Of a DNA stretch of 64,000 bases, positions 40,795 to 52,754 are shown piece after piece; position 1 is the first letter of the stretch, and every line of letters begins with the position of its first letter. The DNA lies in assembly GCF_042242105.1 (NCBI RefSeq), contig NC_092028.1:10835338-10899337 (forward strand), given 5' to 3'. Under the pieces are notes generated by a model, which ran no database searches, was not told the DNA's origin, and saw only the letters and a program-made list of their open reading frames with translations. Source of the DNA: Pempheris klunzingeri (lineage: Eukaryota; Chordata; Actinopteri; Acropomatiformes; Pempheridae). Both the position numbers and the translations under genes were made by a program.

Positions 40795-42762
40795 GCAACG
40801 TTATTCATTTTTATTACTTCATAAAATATACACAAATACTGTTGTAAATAAAGTGTGTTAAAGAACTGTACAAGATATCAGTACACAATACAGAAAGTGA
40901 AATCCCCATCACCTCAACATCCTCTACACCATTCCCAACCCAACAGTTACAATGCCACTGGGTCAAGGTGGCCTGTACAAAGGTAATTACACACACAGTG
41001 CACTGCTATTTACACATCCCTGCAATTGCATCAGTTGTTTTCTTTTGAATGACATCATCAAGGTTGCTCGAGGTTAAAATCCAAAAGGTGACATCAAACT
41101 ATTAGCATATCATTTTTGCAAAAGGAATATGGAAAGTCCTATGTACGATAAAAGGGGGACAGCCTTTGAAGCATAAACAGGAACAGGCAAAAGAAAAAGG
41201 AAAACGTGAACAAGCTACTGAAATGAAACAAAAGACGAATAAAAGGACAGTTATTTCAGACAAATAAAAAATAGTTTAACATAAATAGCAGAGGCCGGAG
41301 ATAAAAACAAACAATGACAAAATAAATCTTGTATTCTTAGCAGGGACTCACTGAATCTCTCACACTCACACACATACAATGTTGGATGACCCAGCTGGCA
41401 TAGTAACAGTAGCTCATCACACAATTTAGTACTTTGAATACATAAAATTTTGAAACCAGCCCCAATTTATGTCATTAGTATGCATTTTTCTACTTTACAC
41501 CTTAAAACAAATAACCACATTTTGGCTTTACATCAAAATAAAAAATATATATTTACAGTGAAATAAACATTTAAAAAAAAAAAAATCATTGGATGTCCCA
41601 TTCCCCTAAGAGTCATCCCTAAAAGATCCTGCCCACTCCCCTATGACCTCCAATAACAAAAAGAATAAAAAAGGTAACATTAAGAACTATCATAAAAATT
41701 GCAGCCACTATTTGTTAGCCAAAATGGGCAGCTATGGTCTCTGGTCAAATACACTGAGAATTTCCTGAGGAGCTTCCCTCAAGACTTGGAGTGCTTCTTT
41801 GCAACGTCTATGGTCATTCTTCACCTTACCCACTCACATTAAAACCAAAGAAAACACGCAAGTCAAAACAGGCAAAATTAGGAGTGATGGAGGTTGCGGT
41901 GGCTGAGTTTTAAGGGACAGTAAATCATCACAACATGGATGAAGGGCAAGCAAGCACCAATTGCTACTTCACCAGAAACATTACTCTACAACAGCTAAAA
42001 CATCACTTACTTATCCTTTTCAAAGTTACCCTCTTTTTGTCTACTACCTCTCTAACCTACCTCTCCCCGTTTCTTCATCTTTCAGCTGTTACGTCTTTCA
42101 AAAAAGCAAAGAAAGAAACTCATAACAAGCTCCAATCTAAGATGTCCTCATGAAAGATAAGAGGCGACATTCACTGAAATGTTGTTTTTAGTTGTCTTGA
42201 AACTGAAAAGATAAAAGATTTGCTGAGTCTACATCAAATCATGAAGTTGACCTTTGAGGAGAAACATGCGTGTCCCTGATACCTTTCTGCTTCTTTGATG
42301 CCAACAGTTCTTCACATTTGTCAGACAGAATGTACTGTGGGAATGTTTTCAGGGGTGGAGCAGGGAATGGACAACCACGGAGCAACGATTGTTTAGGACT
42401 GTCATTCATTTGCTTTTTGTATTGTGGCGGTGGTGATGGTCCACAATTAAGCAAAAAAAGGTTCATCAAAGAATGACTGTTGGATACCGTCATGTGCGTC
42501 CCTGGATCCTTTAAAGATTTACTGTCCTTTCCAAAGATCCATGTGTCCATTGGCAATCATCTTTTCATAAGACAAGGTAAAAATAAAGGAAAATAAACTG
42601 GAGCGATGAATATACTTTGCAGCCCTGCAACAACAAGTAGAGTGACAGTCACTACGGAGATCAATGCATTGGTGAATCTTGTTATTTCTGCAGTCAGAAT
42701 GGGAATAAATCAGAAATTAGACCTCACCTGTCAGTTTTATGTGCATGCAGAGCCAAAGAATT
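40795..42762 (-). other. csnk1e: csnk1e 3' UTR
   Basis: About 2 kb of non-coding sequence follows the csnk1e stop. A canonical minus-strand AATAAA at 40815-40810 is the likely signal. Two Pumilio-type TGTAAATA sites are seen on the gene strand at 41557-41550 and 41014-41007. Homopolymer A/T runs occur near 41570-41585. Confidence 0.55.
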
Positions 42763-45700
42763 CTACTTCCCCATGTGCTCAAATGGCACACTGACCTGCA
42801 AAGAAAAAAAAAATTGAATTAAGGATTAAGGAGGAATTAACAGTCTAGTCCACAGAACCACACACACAATAGACTGTTAACACTGTTTTGACAACTTTGT
42901 TAATTGATTTCCTTATACAGTTTCACTACGTGACTACAACTACTAGAAATTGCTTTAGAACAACATTTCTAAACAAGTTAAGAAGTTGTGGAGTTGATTC
43001 AGGTTTCAACAGCTTTGTGTTGGAGTGAAAACAACAAAAATTCATTTTTCTTAAATTTTATTTTTTTTAACAAATGTATTTGAGGTGTGTATGGCATAAT
43101 AACCATGCAGCAAATACTACATTTTAACTGTATGTAATTGTGAGTCAAGAAAGTGCTGACGTTATTTTAAGAAACTTTTTGTGGCCTTGCTTTCTTGTGC
43201 CGTTGTATTGGTTCCCGTTATCTCATCACCATCTTATTTACTATAGATACATTCTGGGTGGAAGAAGGGTGGGGTGATAGTTTACTAGTATCCTTAAAGT
43301 CTATATTCATAATTTTAAGACAAAATTAACACCATGGCTCGTAATTCATTTCGTTGTGGTGGATATTTAAAATCAGCCCATCACCCAGTCTTCCATGCCT
43401 AGATGGAGCCAATCTTTGTTTTTTTTCCCCCATTAATGTGATATGTGTCCCACGGCAAAAGAAAGGAGCGGTGAGCGAGTTCTCACCTGTGACGTGGAAA
43501 TTCTGGATTGGTCATGACGGGCTGTGAGGTCAGAGGACGATACGTTGGCAGGAGCCCCACGGTGGAGCCGCATGCTCACCTTCCTCTCCCTCTCTGCGCG
43601 AGAAATTGCACGGGGTGATGTGTTCCCTGAAATTATGCATACAATTGAGAACCATCTACATTTGATGCAGAATCTCTACCCCCCCCCCCCATACAATATT
43701 GCATCAGTGTCAGCATAGTATTACTCTAAACAGAAACATAGCAGGAGTTTGTGATTTCGATAGTTGAGCAGTACACTCACCAGACTGCTGGACCCGTGAG
43801 GCCGGGTTAGAGATGGCCTGCTCTGGTCCGTTCCTGACTCTGTTGGCAGCCCCAGGATTGGGACCTGGGGGGAGGCCCCGCGATGCAGACCCCCTGGGGG
43901 CTCCTCCAATCCGCTCATCCCTCTCATCTCCCGTCCTCCTCTCCCGATCCCCATCCTCGGCTGTCCGACTGGCACCCTGATAGATGAGATCAGCTACGTT
44001 AAAGTTTTTCAATTTACAAAAATAGCTTTCAATTAGCTGTATTATACTGTAGGCTGTCTGATTTTTGGGTACAGTGGTCAAAGAGTGGCAGCTAAGCACC
44101 AAAACAAAAATCAATACTTAAGTTAGAAATACTTAATGTAAACTTACAAATTTGAGCATGTTCCAATCAAAGACATAGTCATAGGAGAAACCCTGGCGGT
44201 GGAAAAGATTCCTGAAGAGCTGGCGTAGGTAGGAGTAGTCTGGCTTGTCATCAAAACGGAGTGAACGGCAAAAATTCAGGTATGTGGAAAACTCAGCTGT
44301 AAGGAGAATTAAAAAACAAGCAACACAGTTATGATGAGAAACTCAGAATACACAAAAAAAAGAAGTGAATTACTTTAAGCATCGACTATAGTGATTTGAT
44401 AACATTTGCATTGCTAGTATTCAATTCCATACTGAGAAAACCCAATATTGCAACTACGGGCATGTTGCTGCCCCAATACAAAGAGGCACATTACTTACAA
44501 GGGTATCCTTTGCAGAGAACCTCAATGGGTGTGGACATTTTCTTCTCACTGATTCGCTCATACTTCTGTCTCTTGGTAGCAGCCTTGAGGCCCTGCCAGG
44601 GGAGGGAGCCCAAGTTGAAGTACATAAGGACATAGCCAAGAGACTCCAGGTCATCGCGTCTGGACTGCTCTGTGGACAGAAAGCATGAGAGTGCATATGA
44701 GAAAGAGAAAACTGGGGAATGTCTGCCTAGTGCTACGACAAAGGGTCATTTGCTCAAGCCCTATGTACAGTTCTGAAATAGCTGAACTGTGTCAAATGTA
44801 TTCAATGTGCCTAGCCATCATTGCATGGACAGGGACATCAAAGTGAAGACTCATGTGCCTTCTCCTTAAATAGTTTTTATCTATCAAGAATGTAATGATC
44901 ATTAACAGATGTTTGCACAAAATACCACATTACTACCACCTGCTATAAGGTGTCTCCAGGGCCAAACACACACACACACAGCTTAGAGTGACTTTAATCA
45001 CAGCAAATAATAGCCAATAAAACTCAGCTCATGCAGTCAGAAAATCCTTTGGGCCCTGTTAGCAGTTTTCACTTATTAGCTCAATCATTCTGTCAAGTGA
45101 TATTAGATGGGCGTGATGTTGTAGCTGAGAATACATCACAACCGAATAAATATTTATTTTTTCATCCACATGACTTTACTTGGAAAACAGGTTGTGTCAT
45201 GTGTGGCTCATAAATTTTACTCAATATCTGTGGGTTACTGTTACCTATATGTGGAAGATGATGATAATGTCCTGCGTAGTCATTTTTTTTTCCTACAAAA
45301 AGATATGGGCAGTTTCCGTTGCACAACGGCCAAACCTTTGAATAATTTCCCTGACCTGATAACCCAGTAAAATAAGGTGTTCATGTGGCACTTCTTACAG
45401 AGAAACTTGTACAGCATGGTAATCAGCAAACAAAATAAGTTGCTTAACACAGATTGTATACCTTTTAAAGTAGAGCAAAGTGTGGACATAATAACACTTT
45501 ACTATTAAAAACTATGACTCAAGAAAAAAACACTTAAATAAGTTTAGGTGCAGAGTAAATAATACAACAGAAATATCCCTCAATTAAATGTTTGGCCATC
45601 CAGTAGATATCTAACAATATCTCACCAAAACCAGTGCAGTACACCTCCAAGCTAGGGATGAATGTCATATAGAGAGAGATATCTGCATAAGCCAGCTTTG

Positions 45701-47237
45701 AAGAGTCACATTTAACATGGTGTTTAGAGGCAGCTGTCAAAGAGGAGCAAGGGTGGGACCCTGAGGAAGCAGGATGCTCTACATGACTAGAGCTACCCAT
45801 CAATGAGAGTATACCATCATGAACACCCATAATACAGTGAAATGTCTCATTTCATTGCACAATCAATACCATGGAGTGAGACACTAAAAAATAGAAAAGT
45901 GGCAAAGTTCAACTCTTAATCAACCATCGCTACTAAGAGATTGCTGAACATGTAAAATATAGCATATAAAACTGTAATAGGGGCTTTCATCACATACCTC
46001 ATCACGAGGCTATAACAGACCTACCACGTGTGTGTGTGAATAACAGGGTCAAGAAACCACTGCAGTTTTATTTTATGACTATGAACAGTTCTTGATACCC
46101 TTCACACACACATCACAAAAGCAATCAGGTTTGTTTATATGCTCCAAGTGTGCCTTACCAATTCCAAGATGTGTGTTGATGGAGGCATAGCGTGCCGTGC
46201 CAGTCAGGTTCTTGTTCTCTCTGTAAGGGATGTGCTGGTGTGTGCGGGCATCACGGTACTTTTTGGCCAAGCCAAAGTCAATGATGTACACCAGGTTACC
46301 CTTCTTGCCAAGTCCCATTAAGAAATTGTCAGGCTTGACATCCCGATGGATGAAATTCTTGGAGTGGATGTACTCAATACGACTAATCTAAAGATGATAA
46401 GGAAGACAGAGTGGCAAAATAGTCAGTACTGTGGCACACAATATAAAATACTTTACACAGAAAGGATACATTGGGGAGTGTCTTTGTGACAGGAATACAT
46501 GACACAAGGTCACATTGTCACATTTTACAGGACTTTGTATTTTCTCAAAGTTGTAGTCATTGAGCAGTAGTAAGTGCACTCAATGCATTAATACGTTGAG
46601 CAAACTAAGACAAAAAAGGAGGACGGGAGAACAACGGGATACTTGAAGACCGGCCATGAGAAGGTGGTGAGCCCAGGCTATAAGTGGAGACTCAAACACC
46701 CTTATAGAGGACTGACACAGCAACTTGGCTGCAGTTAGAACAAAAGGTGAGATGAGTTGTGCTTGAGAGAGCAATGCATGAAATGAAATATCTAGGCCAG
46801 CAGTCTAAGAAGAGGCCAGAATTACAAAGTAAACTGGATGCATAAGAGTAGTGGAGACCAAAACATCTACAAGCTTTAAAGAAGCCTTGAGGGAATCATG
46901 AGCAATATTCAAATATAGAGCATGTGCAACAACAAATAAGTCAAGTCAGTCATGCACATGATCTAGTAGGATCATAAATATGTCTGTGTATTCTACTTAT
47001 AAACAAAACTGTTTCACATTGTGAAACTGTCCTAATTCTAATGCCCCTGCCCCTAACCCTTAACATGAGGGTTCGTATCGTACCATCTGGTCTGCCAAAA
47101 GCAGGACAGTCTTGAGGCTGAACTTTCGAGAGCAAAAGTTGAAAAGATCCTCCAGACTGGGACCAAGCAGCTCCATCACCATCACGTTGTAGTCTCCCTC
47201 TGCACCACACCACTTTATTGATGGAATACCCACTACA

Positions 47238-47270
<33 letters not shown>

Positions 47271-47645
47271 CATCATAAAGTTTTCTCTTTCAGCAATTAC
47301 TGGCACAATTACAATGCATATTATTTGTCATGTAACAATTTTTGCATCAAATTGTCATTTTTTAACCTACTAAATTTTACATGAGATAATACATTTCTTG
47401 AAAATGCCTTTACTCATCTATGTACAGTACTGCGCAAAATAAATAGACAGTTGTGAAGAAATGCTGCTCTTTCAAAAATGTGTTCATTTTTATCAATTTA
47501 CAAAATGCAAAGTGAGCCAACAGAAGAAAAATCTATATTTGGTGTGACCACCCTTTGCCTTCAAAACATCAGTTCTTCTAGGTACACTTGCACAAAGTCA
47601 GGGATTTAGTAGGATTATAGTCAGGTGTATGATTTACAAATTATA

Positions 47646-47677
<32 letters not shown>

Positions 47678-48757
47678 CATATATTATAAAACTGAGAGCC
47701 AAACTCTGCTACCAAGGTGAGGTTGTGGAAGACAGTTTCATTTCACAGGTCATACACCACAGCAAGACTGAGCACAGCAACAAGGCACATGGTAGATATA
47801 CTACATCAGCAAGGTCTCTCCCAGGCAAAGATTTCAAGGCAGACTGAGGTTTCAAGATGTGCTGTTCAAGCTCACGAAATGGGCAACGTTGAGGGCCGTG
47901 GACACAGTGGTCGGCCAAGGAAACTTGGTGCAGCAGATGAAAGACGCATTATGCTTAATTCCCTTCGAAATTGGAAGATGTCCAGCAGTGCCATCAGCTC
48001 AGAACTAGCAGAAACCAGTGGGACCCAGGTACACCAGGTAAACATGGCCAAGCGAGTCAACTATGCAAGAAAACAGGAACTGGGGTGCAGAAGGTTCACT
48101 GAAGGGCTGGAGAGCGGCACCATGTATAGATTTTTCTTCTGCACTTTGCATTTTGTAAATCAATTTAAAAAACTGCAATTAATTCAAAACACTTTTGCAC
48201 AGTACTGTAGGTCCAACAAAGGTGGATTTAGACCACAACAATTTGAAACAATGATAGTCATTCAGTCTTATTGCTTAAAGAATTGACTTCACATCTTTCT
48301 GGGAGGCTTAGCAGGGTATTTGCATCTTTAAGATTTCCAGGGGCAAAAAAACTGATAAAGAATGCTTGGAAAATCTTGTTAAGCGTGTCAGAGCTATAGT
48401 AACTCCTACCTCCTCCTTGCATCATCTTGTAGAACTTGCTTTCAATATGCAACTGTGGATGCTTGGTCTTCACACACTCCAGCTTGATGGCTACTTCCTC
48501 ACCAGTGGCAATGTTGGCACCTGAGGAGACACACAAAATTATTGTTTTAATTAAAGAATTAATGGTACCATATGAAATGAGGAACTGTCCAGAAGCTAAT
48601 GGGGAAAGAACCTTAGCAGAGGAAGGGGCAGAGGCAGGGTTGCTTTCCATGCCCCCCCGAAAAAACTGCATTTGCACTTACCAAGGTAAATGTCACCAAA
48701 GGAACCACTCCCTATCTTTCGCCCAAGCCGGTACTTGTTCCCCACTCTCAGCTCCAT
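42763..48757 (-). CDS. csnk1e: Casein kinase I isoform epsilon
   Basis: CK1 epsilon is a serine/threonine kinase that phosphorylates PERIOD proteins in the circadian clock and acts in Wnt signalling. Nine coding exons: 48682-48757, 48410-48520, 47084-47232, 46159-46387, 44499-44669, 44148-44296, 43781-43976, 43487-43626, 42763-42795, for 417 residues (human 416). The start gives [20 protein letters not shown] with the glycine loop. Lys38 lies in VAIKLE, the catalytic Asp128 in HRDVKPDN and Asp149 in IIDFGLAKK. Arg178 in GTARYAS, the position changed in the hamster tau mutant, is intact. The kinase domain ends near residue 295. The tail keeps [18 protein letters not shown] and a last exon of only ten codons ending VPFEHMGK, matching the epsilon/delta VPFDHLGK tail. 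CK1 delta shares the kinase domain; the tail and the 22q13 neighbours favour epsilon. Confidence 0.93.
47241..47268. repeat. (CA)14 / (TG)14 tract abutting a csnk1e splice acceptor
   Basis: On the gene strand this is a pure (TG)14 run that ends eight bases before exon 47084-47232, separated by TATTGTAG only. It takes the place of the usual pyrimidine tract. Confidence 0.9.
47425..48207 (+). mobile_element. Internally deleted Tc1-type DNA transposon
   Basis: The element lies in csnk1e intron 2 and is 783 bp long. It starts CAGTACTGCGCAAAA and ends TTTTGCACAGTACTG, and each end is bordered by TA, the Tc1/mariner target duplication. The ends form long, imperfect inverted repeats: ATTTACAAAATGCAAAGTG occurs near 47500 and its reverse complement near 48145-48165. 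Between them the plus strand encodes only the N-terminal part of a Tc1-like transposase: [18 protein letters not shown] of the helix-turn-helix, [11 protein letters not shown] of the linker and a later KRVNYARK piece. The DDE catalytic part is missing, and there are frame shifts (the first residues lie in another frame). It cannot move by itself. A (TTA)n run sits inside at about 47647-47675. Confidence 0.85.
47647..47676. repeat. (TTA)n microsatellite inside the Tc1 relic
   Basis: About ten TTA/ATT units, in the left part of the transposon relic before the transposase fragment. Confidence 0.85.
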
Positions 48758-51525
48758 GGTTGCGAGTTGTCACTGTCACAAACAGACAAAAAGAGATGAT
48801 TATAAAAGACACCAATGGACGCATGACACCATACTAGCTCATATGTGCTGCGCCTCTTTCCTCTCTCTCCACTGAGTGAGAAACATTTTAGCAAGAGCTT
48901 GTACATGTACAGTTCAACTGAATATGACGTACAACTATTTCCTCAACTTTCCTGACTTAAAGAATGAGGGGAGGCTTCCTCAAGAGTCAGTCAGCTGCTC
49001 ACATGATGATCCGTGACTCTCCAAGACACCCTTAACTGACTGCGTGTTTGTGTGAAAATGTTGCCTGAGCAGGGTTAGCTGATCAGCAGACAGCTGTCTG
49101 GCCTTCAGAAACACACGATTAGTTTTGTAGGGTGGCTGGGGAGGGGGAGGTGGTTGCAATGAGATCAGCAAAAGAGGGAAGGGAGGAGAAAGAAATACAG
49201 CAAAATAAAGGCTACAGAGAAATGTCACTTGGAGAGGCAGAGGACTAGAATCAACTGCTGCATGTGAACCAAGACTTAGCACACATGAGGAAATGAAGTG
49301 CATCCTCTGAGCTGAACTGCACGTGACGCTGGAGCAGGATCATCATTTATTTAGTACTCTCTCGGCCACGCCACATTGTGCAGCCACTGCAAAAGCAAGA
49401 CTAAGCTCTCCACTGTTCTATGCTAGCACTGCCAAGGGAGGGAAGGCATGAGCAGCCGTGGAGCGTTGGCTGCTTTTATCTGTGTCAAGGCTCTCAGACA
49501 ATTCTGTGCAATGAACTTCAGAAAGCAAAGTGCTGCAGAGAATGTATCAGCGTGGAGCATCATTTATCAAGGACATTTCCTCCCTCACCACCAATTTGGG
49601 AGTGCTATGTAAACAAATTGTGCCTTTTATAGCAACAGTGGACCCAAATGTAGCATTGCTGCATCTTCAAATAACCAGGCATGTGCCCTATTGACACTTC
49701 AAGAAGGCAATATACGAAATAGGCCACATTGTTTTTACCAATGTCTGCATCATTCCACCTCCCCTGTAGAAAACATGAAATTGTCTCATGACAACAGAGA
49801 AAAGCTGGCTAACAAAACATTCTCAGGCAACCTCAATTTTGTTGACATGCCAGCTCAAGCAAGTAGAACAGTCATCAATTCTGCAGGATTAGTCCTCTGC
49901 ATTCAGTCTGCTTCCATCCACAACCGCCTTTGTCACAACACAAACTATCCCAGAAGTTACTTTGCTTGATCGTAAGCAGTGAGACTAAAAAAAAAAAAAA
50001 AAGAGCTGCAGACACCAGGTCTGTTCTAAAACTATTTAAATAGTGATGATGGCTTACATATAATCGTCTTGGATCATCTCAAAACAACTTGCAATGCAGT
50101 GTCCTCATTTCAAGTGAAAACATCAACTCAACACATACAATGCAGGATGTGGGCTCGGACCTCCTTGTCTGCTTTAGCTAACGAGTGGACAGCCTGCCAT
50201 GGTGGATGTGATGGAGGCCCGTGGATTTGGGTTAATAAAGGGTTAGGTTTCATTACAACAAGAGGGTGTCTCGTGCTGCAGCCGGGGGACCCGATTTAGG
50301 GAGCAACATTAATCACAAGGCTACACAGTAAGTGCCATTGATTAATTACTTGGTGCTGGAATAGTGACGTGCAATTTTAAATCACATTGTTCATATGGTT
50401 TTCAGTTGCATATACCCTCACGTTGTCATTCTAAAGCTTAGCTAAGGACAACTTGGTATTGCAAAGATATGTAAAGCATTGGTAAACATTTAGCAGCCAG
50501 AGAATGCATCATTTGATGTTTTAAATAATGTCCTGTGTCATATGTAGCAAGTGGGTAGTATCGCTTGACAGGACAGTGGCTTGGTTAAGATAGTACAGAA
50601 CATATCTGCTGGTGAAGGGGAGTCGTAATAGTAGTTGTGGGGGTGGGTTGTCCTGTCCATCCAAATATCGTTGTCATCACCTGACTCCCAAGTGTTAAAT
50701 AACATTACATGTCTTTATATGTAGCCAGTAGGAGACACTTATGTGGAAAGTGCCCTGCATGAAAGTGTCAAAACAAGTCCTCTTCAGGAGAGAAAACAAG
50801 TGTCCGAGACCCAAAGCCAGAGGATTTCAGTCACATGAAAAACAGAGTAATGCTACGCCTCTCACGCTCAGGCAGCTGTCACTCCACGATCAGCTCCGGT
50901 GTTACAAACTCAACTCGAAATGCAAACATTAAAATATTATATAATATATAAAATTACAGTTTAATAATTAGGTTTTTGGTGGTAATGGCAGATTTCGGGC
51001 TACGTTGCTATTTACTGGCTGCAATTTGAAGTCAGTTGTGATTTACGCTACAAGGGCAAAATATTTGCTACAACGTAACTAATATCACATTTCATAAAAT
51101 CCTCCACGAGCCATTTTTTTTGTTTTTGCTTTAAAAGCCCCGTTCGTGTAATTTACAGATGCTTTAAGTGCCGTTGCCGAAATTACCAAGCGAAGGCATT
51201 CAGGCTACGTTACGTTAGTGAACTGTTAGCTGCTAAGAGTAAGCTAGTTGAAATACGTTAACAGAACCGTGATAGCGCTGCGTATTGCACCACGGTTATT
51301 TTTCCACATTCAAAGAAGCTGTAGATGAGTATATCGCACTTCGCCATGTTTTGTATCATAGTTAAAACCGCACCCATGTATGTGCTGGACTAGCCTGTGG
51401 AGATAGCCATCCCTACTACTCGCCCCCTCCCCCCCTCCTGTAAGCCGTGAATACAAGACTCTGATTCGGCCGAATCAGGCCCCTTTTCCCCCTTGGTTTC
51501 CCCGGTTCCCCGACCCAACACTCAC
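48758..51525 (-). other. csnk1e: csnk1e 5' UTR intron
   Basis: A 2.7 kb stretch between the probable first non-coding exon (donor GG|GTGAGTG at 51525) and the acceptor TGTGACAG just before the csnk1e ATG. I see no exon or RNA gene. A run of 17 A lies near 49988 and a GTTAGC/ACGTTA-rich block lies at 51205-51265. Confidence 0.45.
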
Positions 51526-51800
51526 CCGATATTAGGTTCGTCCGAGAGCTGGTTCGGTGGAGGTTCTGATCCGGTGGTTGTCAGTCGGACAGGGGCCTGG
51601 GCTGAGGAGGATGGGAGCGGATTCTGACGGCTCTCATTCCCCCAGCTCTTAGATCTGTCGTCGGCTGCGCTCACTGTTGATAGTCCCTATGATGCTCCAG
51701 CAGCACGAGCGGCCGTTCTCCACTCGAGTCTGTCTCCCCCTCTCGTTACTTAACAACGCGCCCGCTCACAACGTCGATGATGTCATTCTGTGGCTGTCAG
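51526..51800 (-). promoter_or_regulatory. csnk1e: Probable csnk1e first exon and promoter
   Basis: CpG-rich sequence with a good donor at its left edge on the minus strand, consistent with a 5' non-coding exon. Upstream on the gene strand TGACATCA at about 51787-51780 resembles a cAMP-response/ATF element. No TATA box is seen. Extent and start site are inferred. Confidence 0.4.
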
Positions 51801-52754
51801 GGCACAGTTATTAAAGGGAAACGTCACACCTGACGGATCCTTCCTCCATAAATTTGACCATTCATTAGTTACCCCGTTTCTTTCTGTGACTCAAAGTGAG
51901 TCACAGCGCTGTTTATCAACAAACATATCAAGTTTCATGTCAGAAAATGATGATAACGAAAATAATTATATTACTAATAATAATCAGTAGTAGTATTTTT
52001 TCTGCTATAAAGGAAATTTATGTATCAGATGGTGCATACATCTCCCAGATGACATCCTGGCAAGCATCAAATCTGACTTCCTGAGTGTACAAGCCCACAC
52101 ACCTAGCTCAAAATTTGAGGCCAAAGACAACTGGGAGTTTCCGGTGTAATACAAATTGTTGTTATGTACAGTGAGCTCAGCCTGATTATCAGCACACATT
52201 TGAGAATGGCCTGGTCGCAAAATGGTAGGAAATCCTTTAAAGCCCGGCTTAAATCTATGGAAAACAAATTGACTTTAATGACGTTTCAGTTGGCAACAGT
52301 ACATCCACTGGACACAATGAAGAGCCATAATTACATCAGTGAAGGTGAATGATTTCATGCAGTAAGCAGTGGCTTACTGTAAGATGACGTGGGTGTTAAA
52401 TAGGATTGGTTTGTGGATGGTAATGAGAGGGTGACAGATGGACATGTTGGCTTTTCTGCGGCCCTGTCTATGAACAGTCCACAAGCCTTTCCCTTGATGT
52501 AATTTCGATTTCATACTCATCACTGTAACATGCACAAAGTATGATTTTTCATTGTCAACACAAACTTTGCAGTACCACATGCGTTATGGCAGATTACATT
52601 ATAGCCGTTACACTGTGCCAAATCACCTCAGCATAGGTAGGAGCAGGGCGTGTTGGTTTAACAACAAACGTATGACACAAAAAACTTCAAGTATTTTTAA
52701 GCACAAACCTAAATTGACACAAAATAAATAAATTGCAAAAACGACAAGGACACA
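51801..52754. other. Intergenic spacer between csnk1e promoter and tnrc6b 3' end
   Basis: About 950 bp of AT-rich sequence with no exon, RNA gene or recognisable mobile element. Confidence 0.5.

Noticed and set aside
42763-48757. Calling the kinase CK1 delta
   Set aside because: The kinase domain is nearly identical, but the tail after residue 300 and the neighbours match epsilon.
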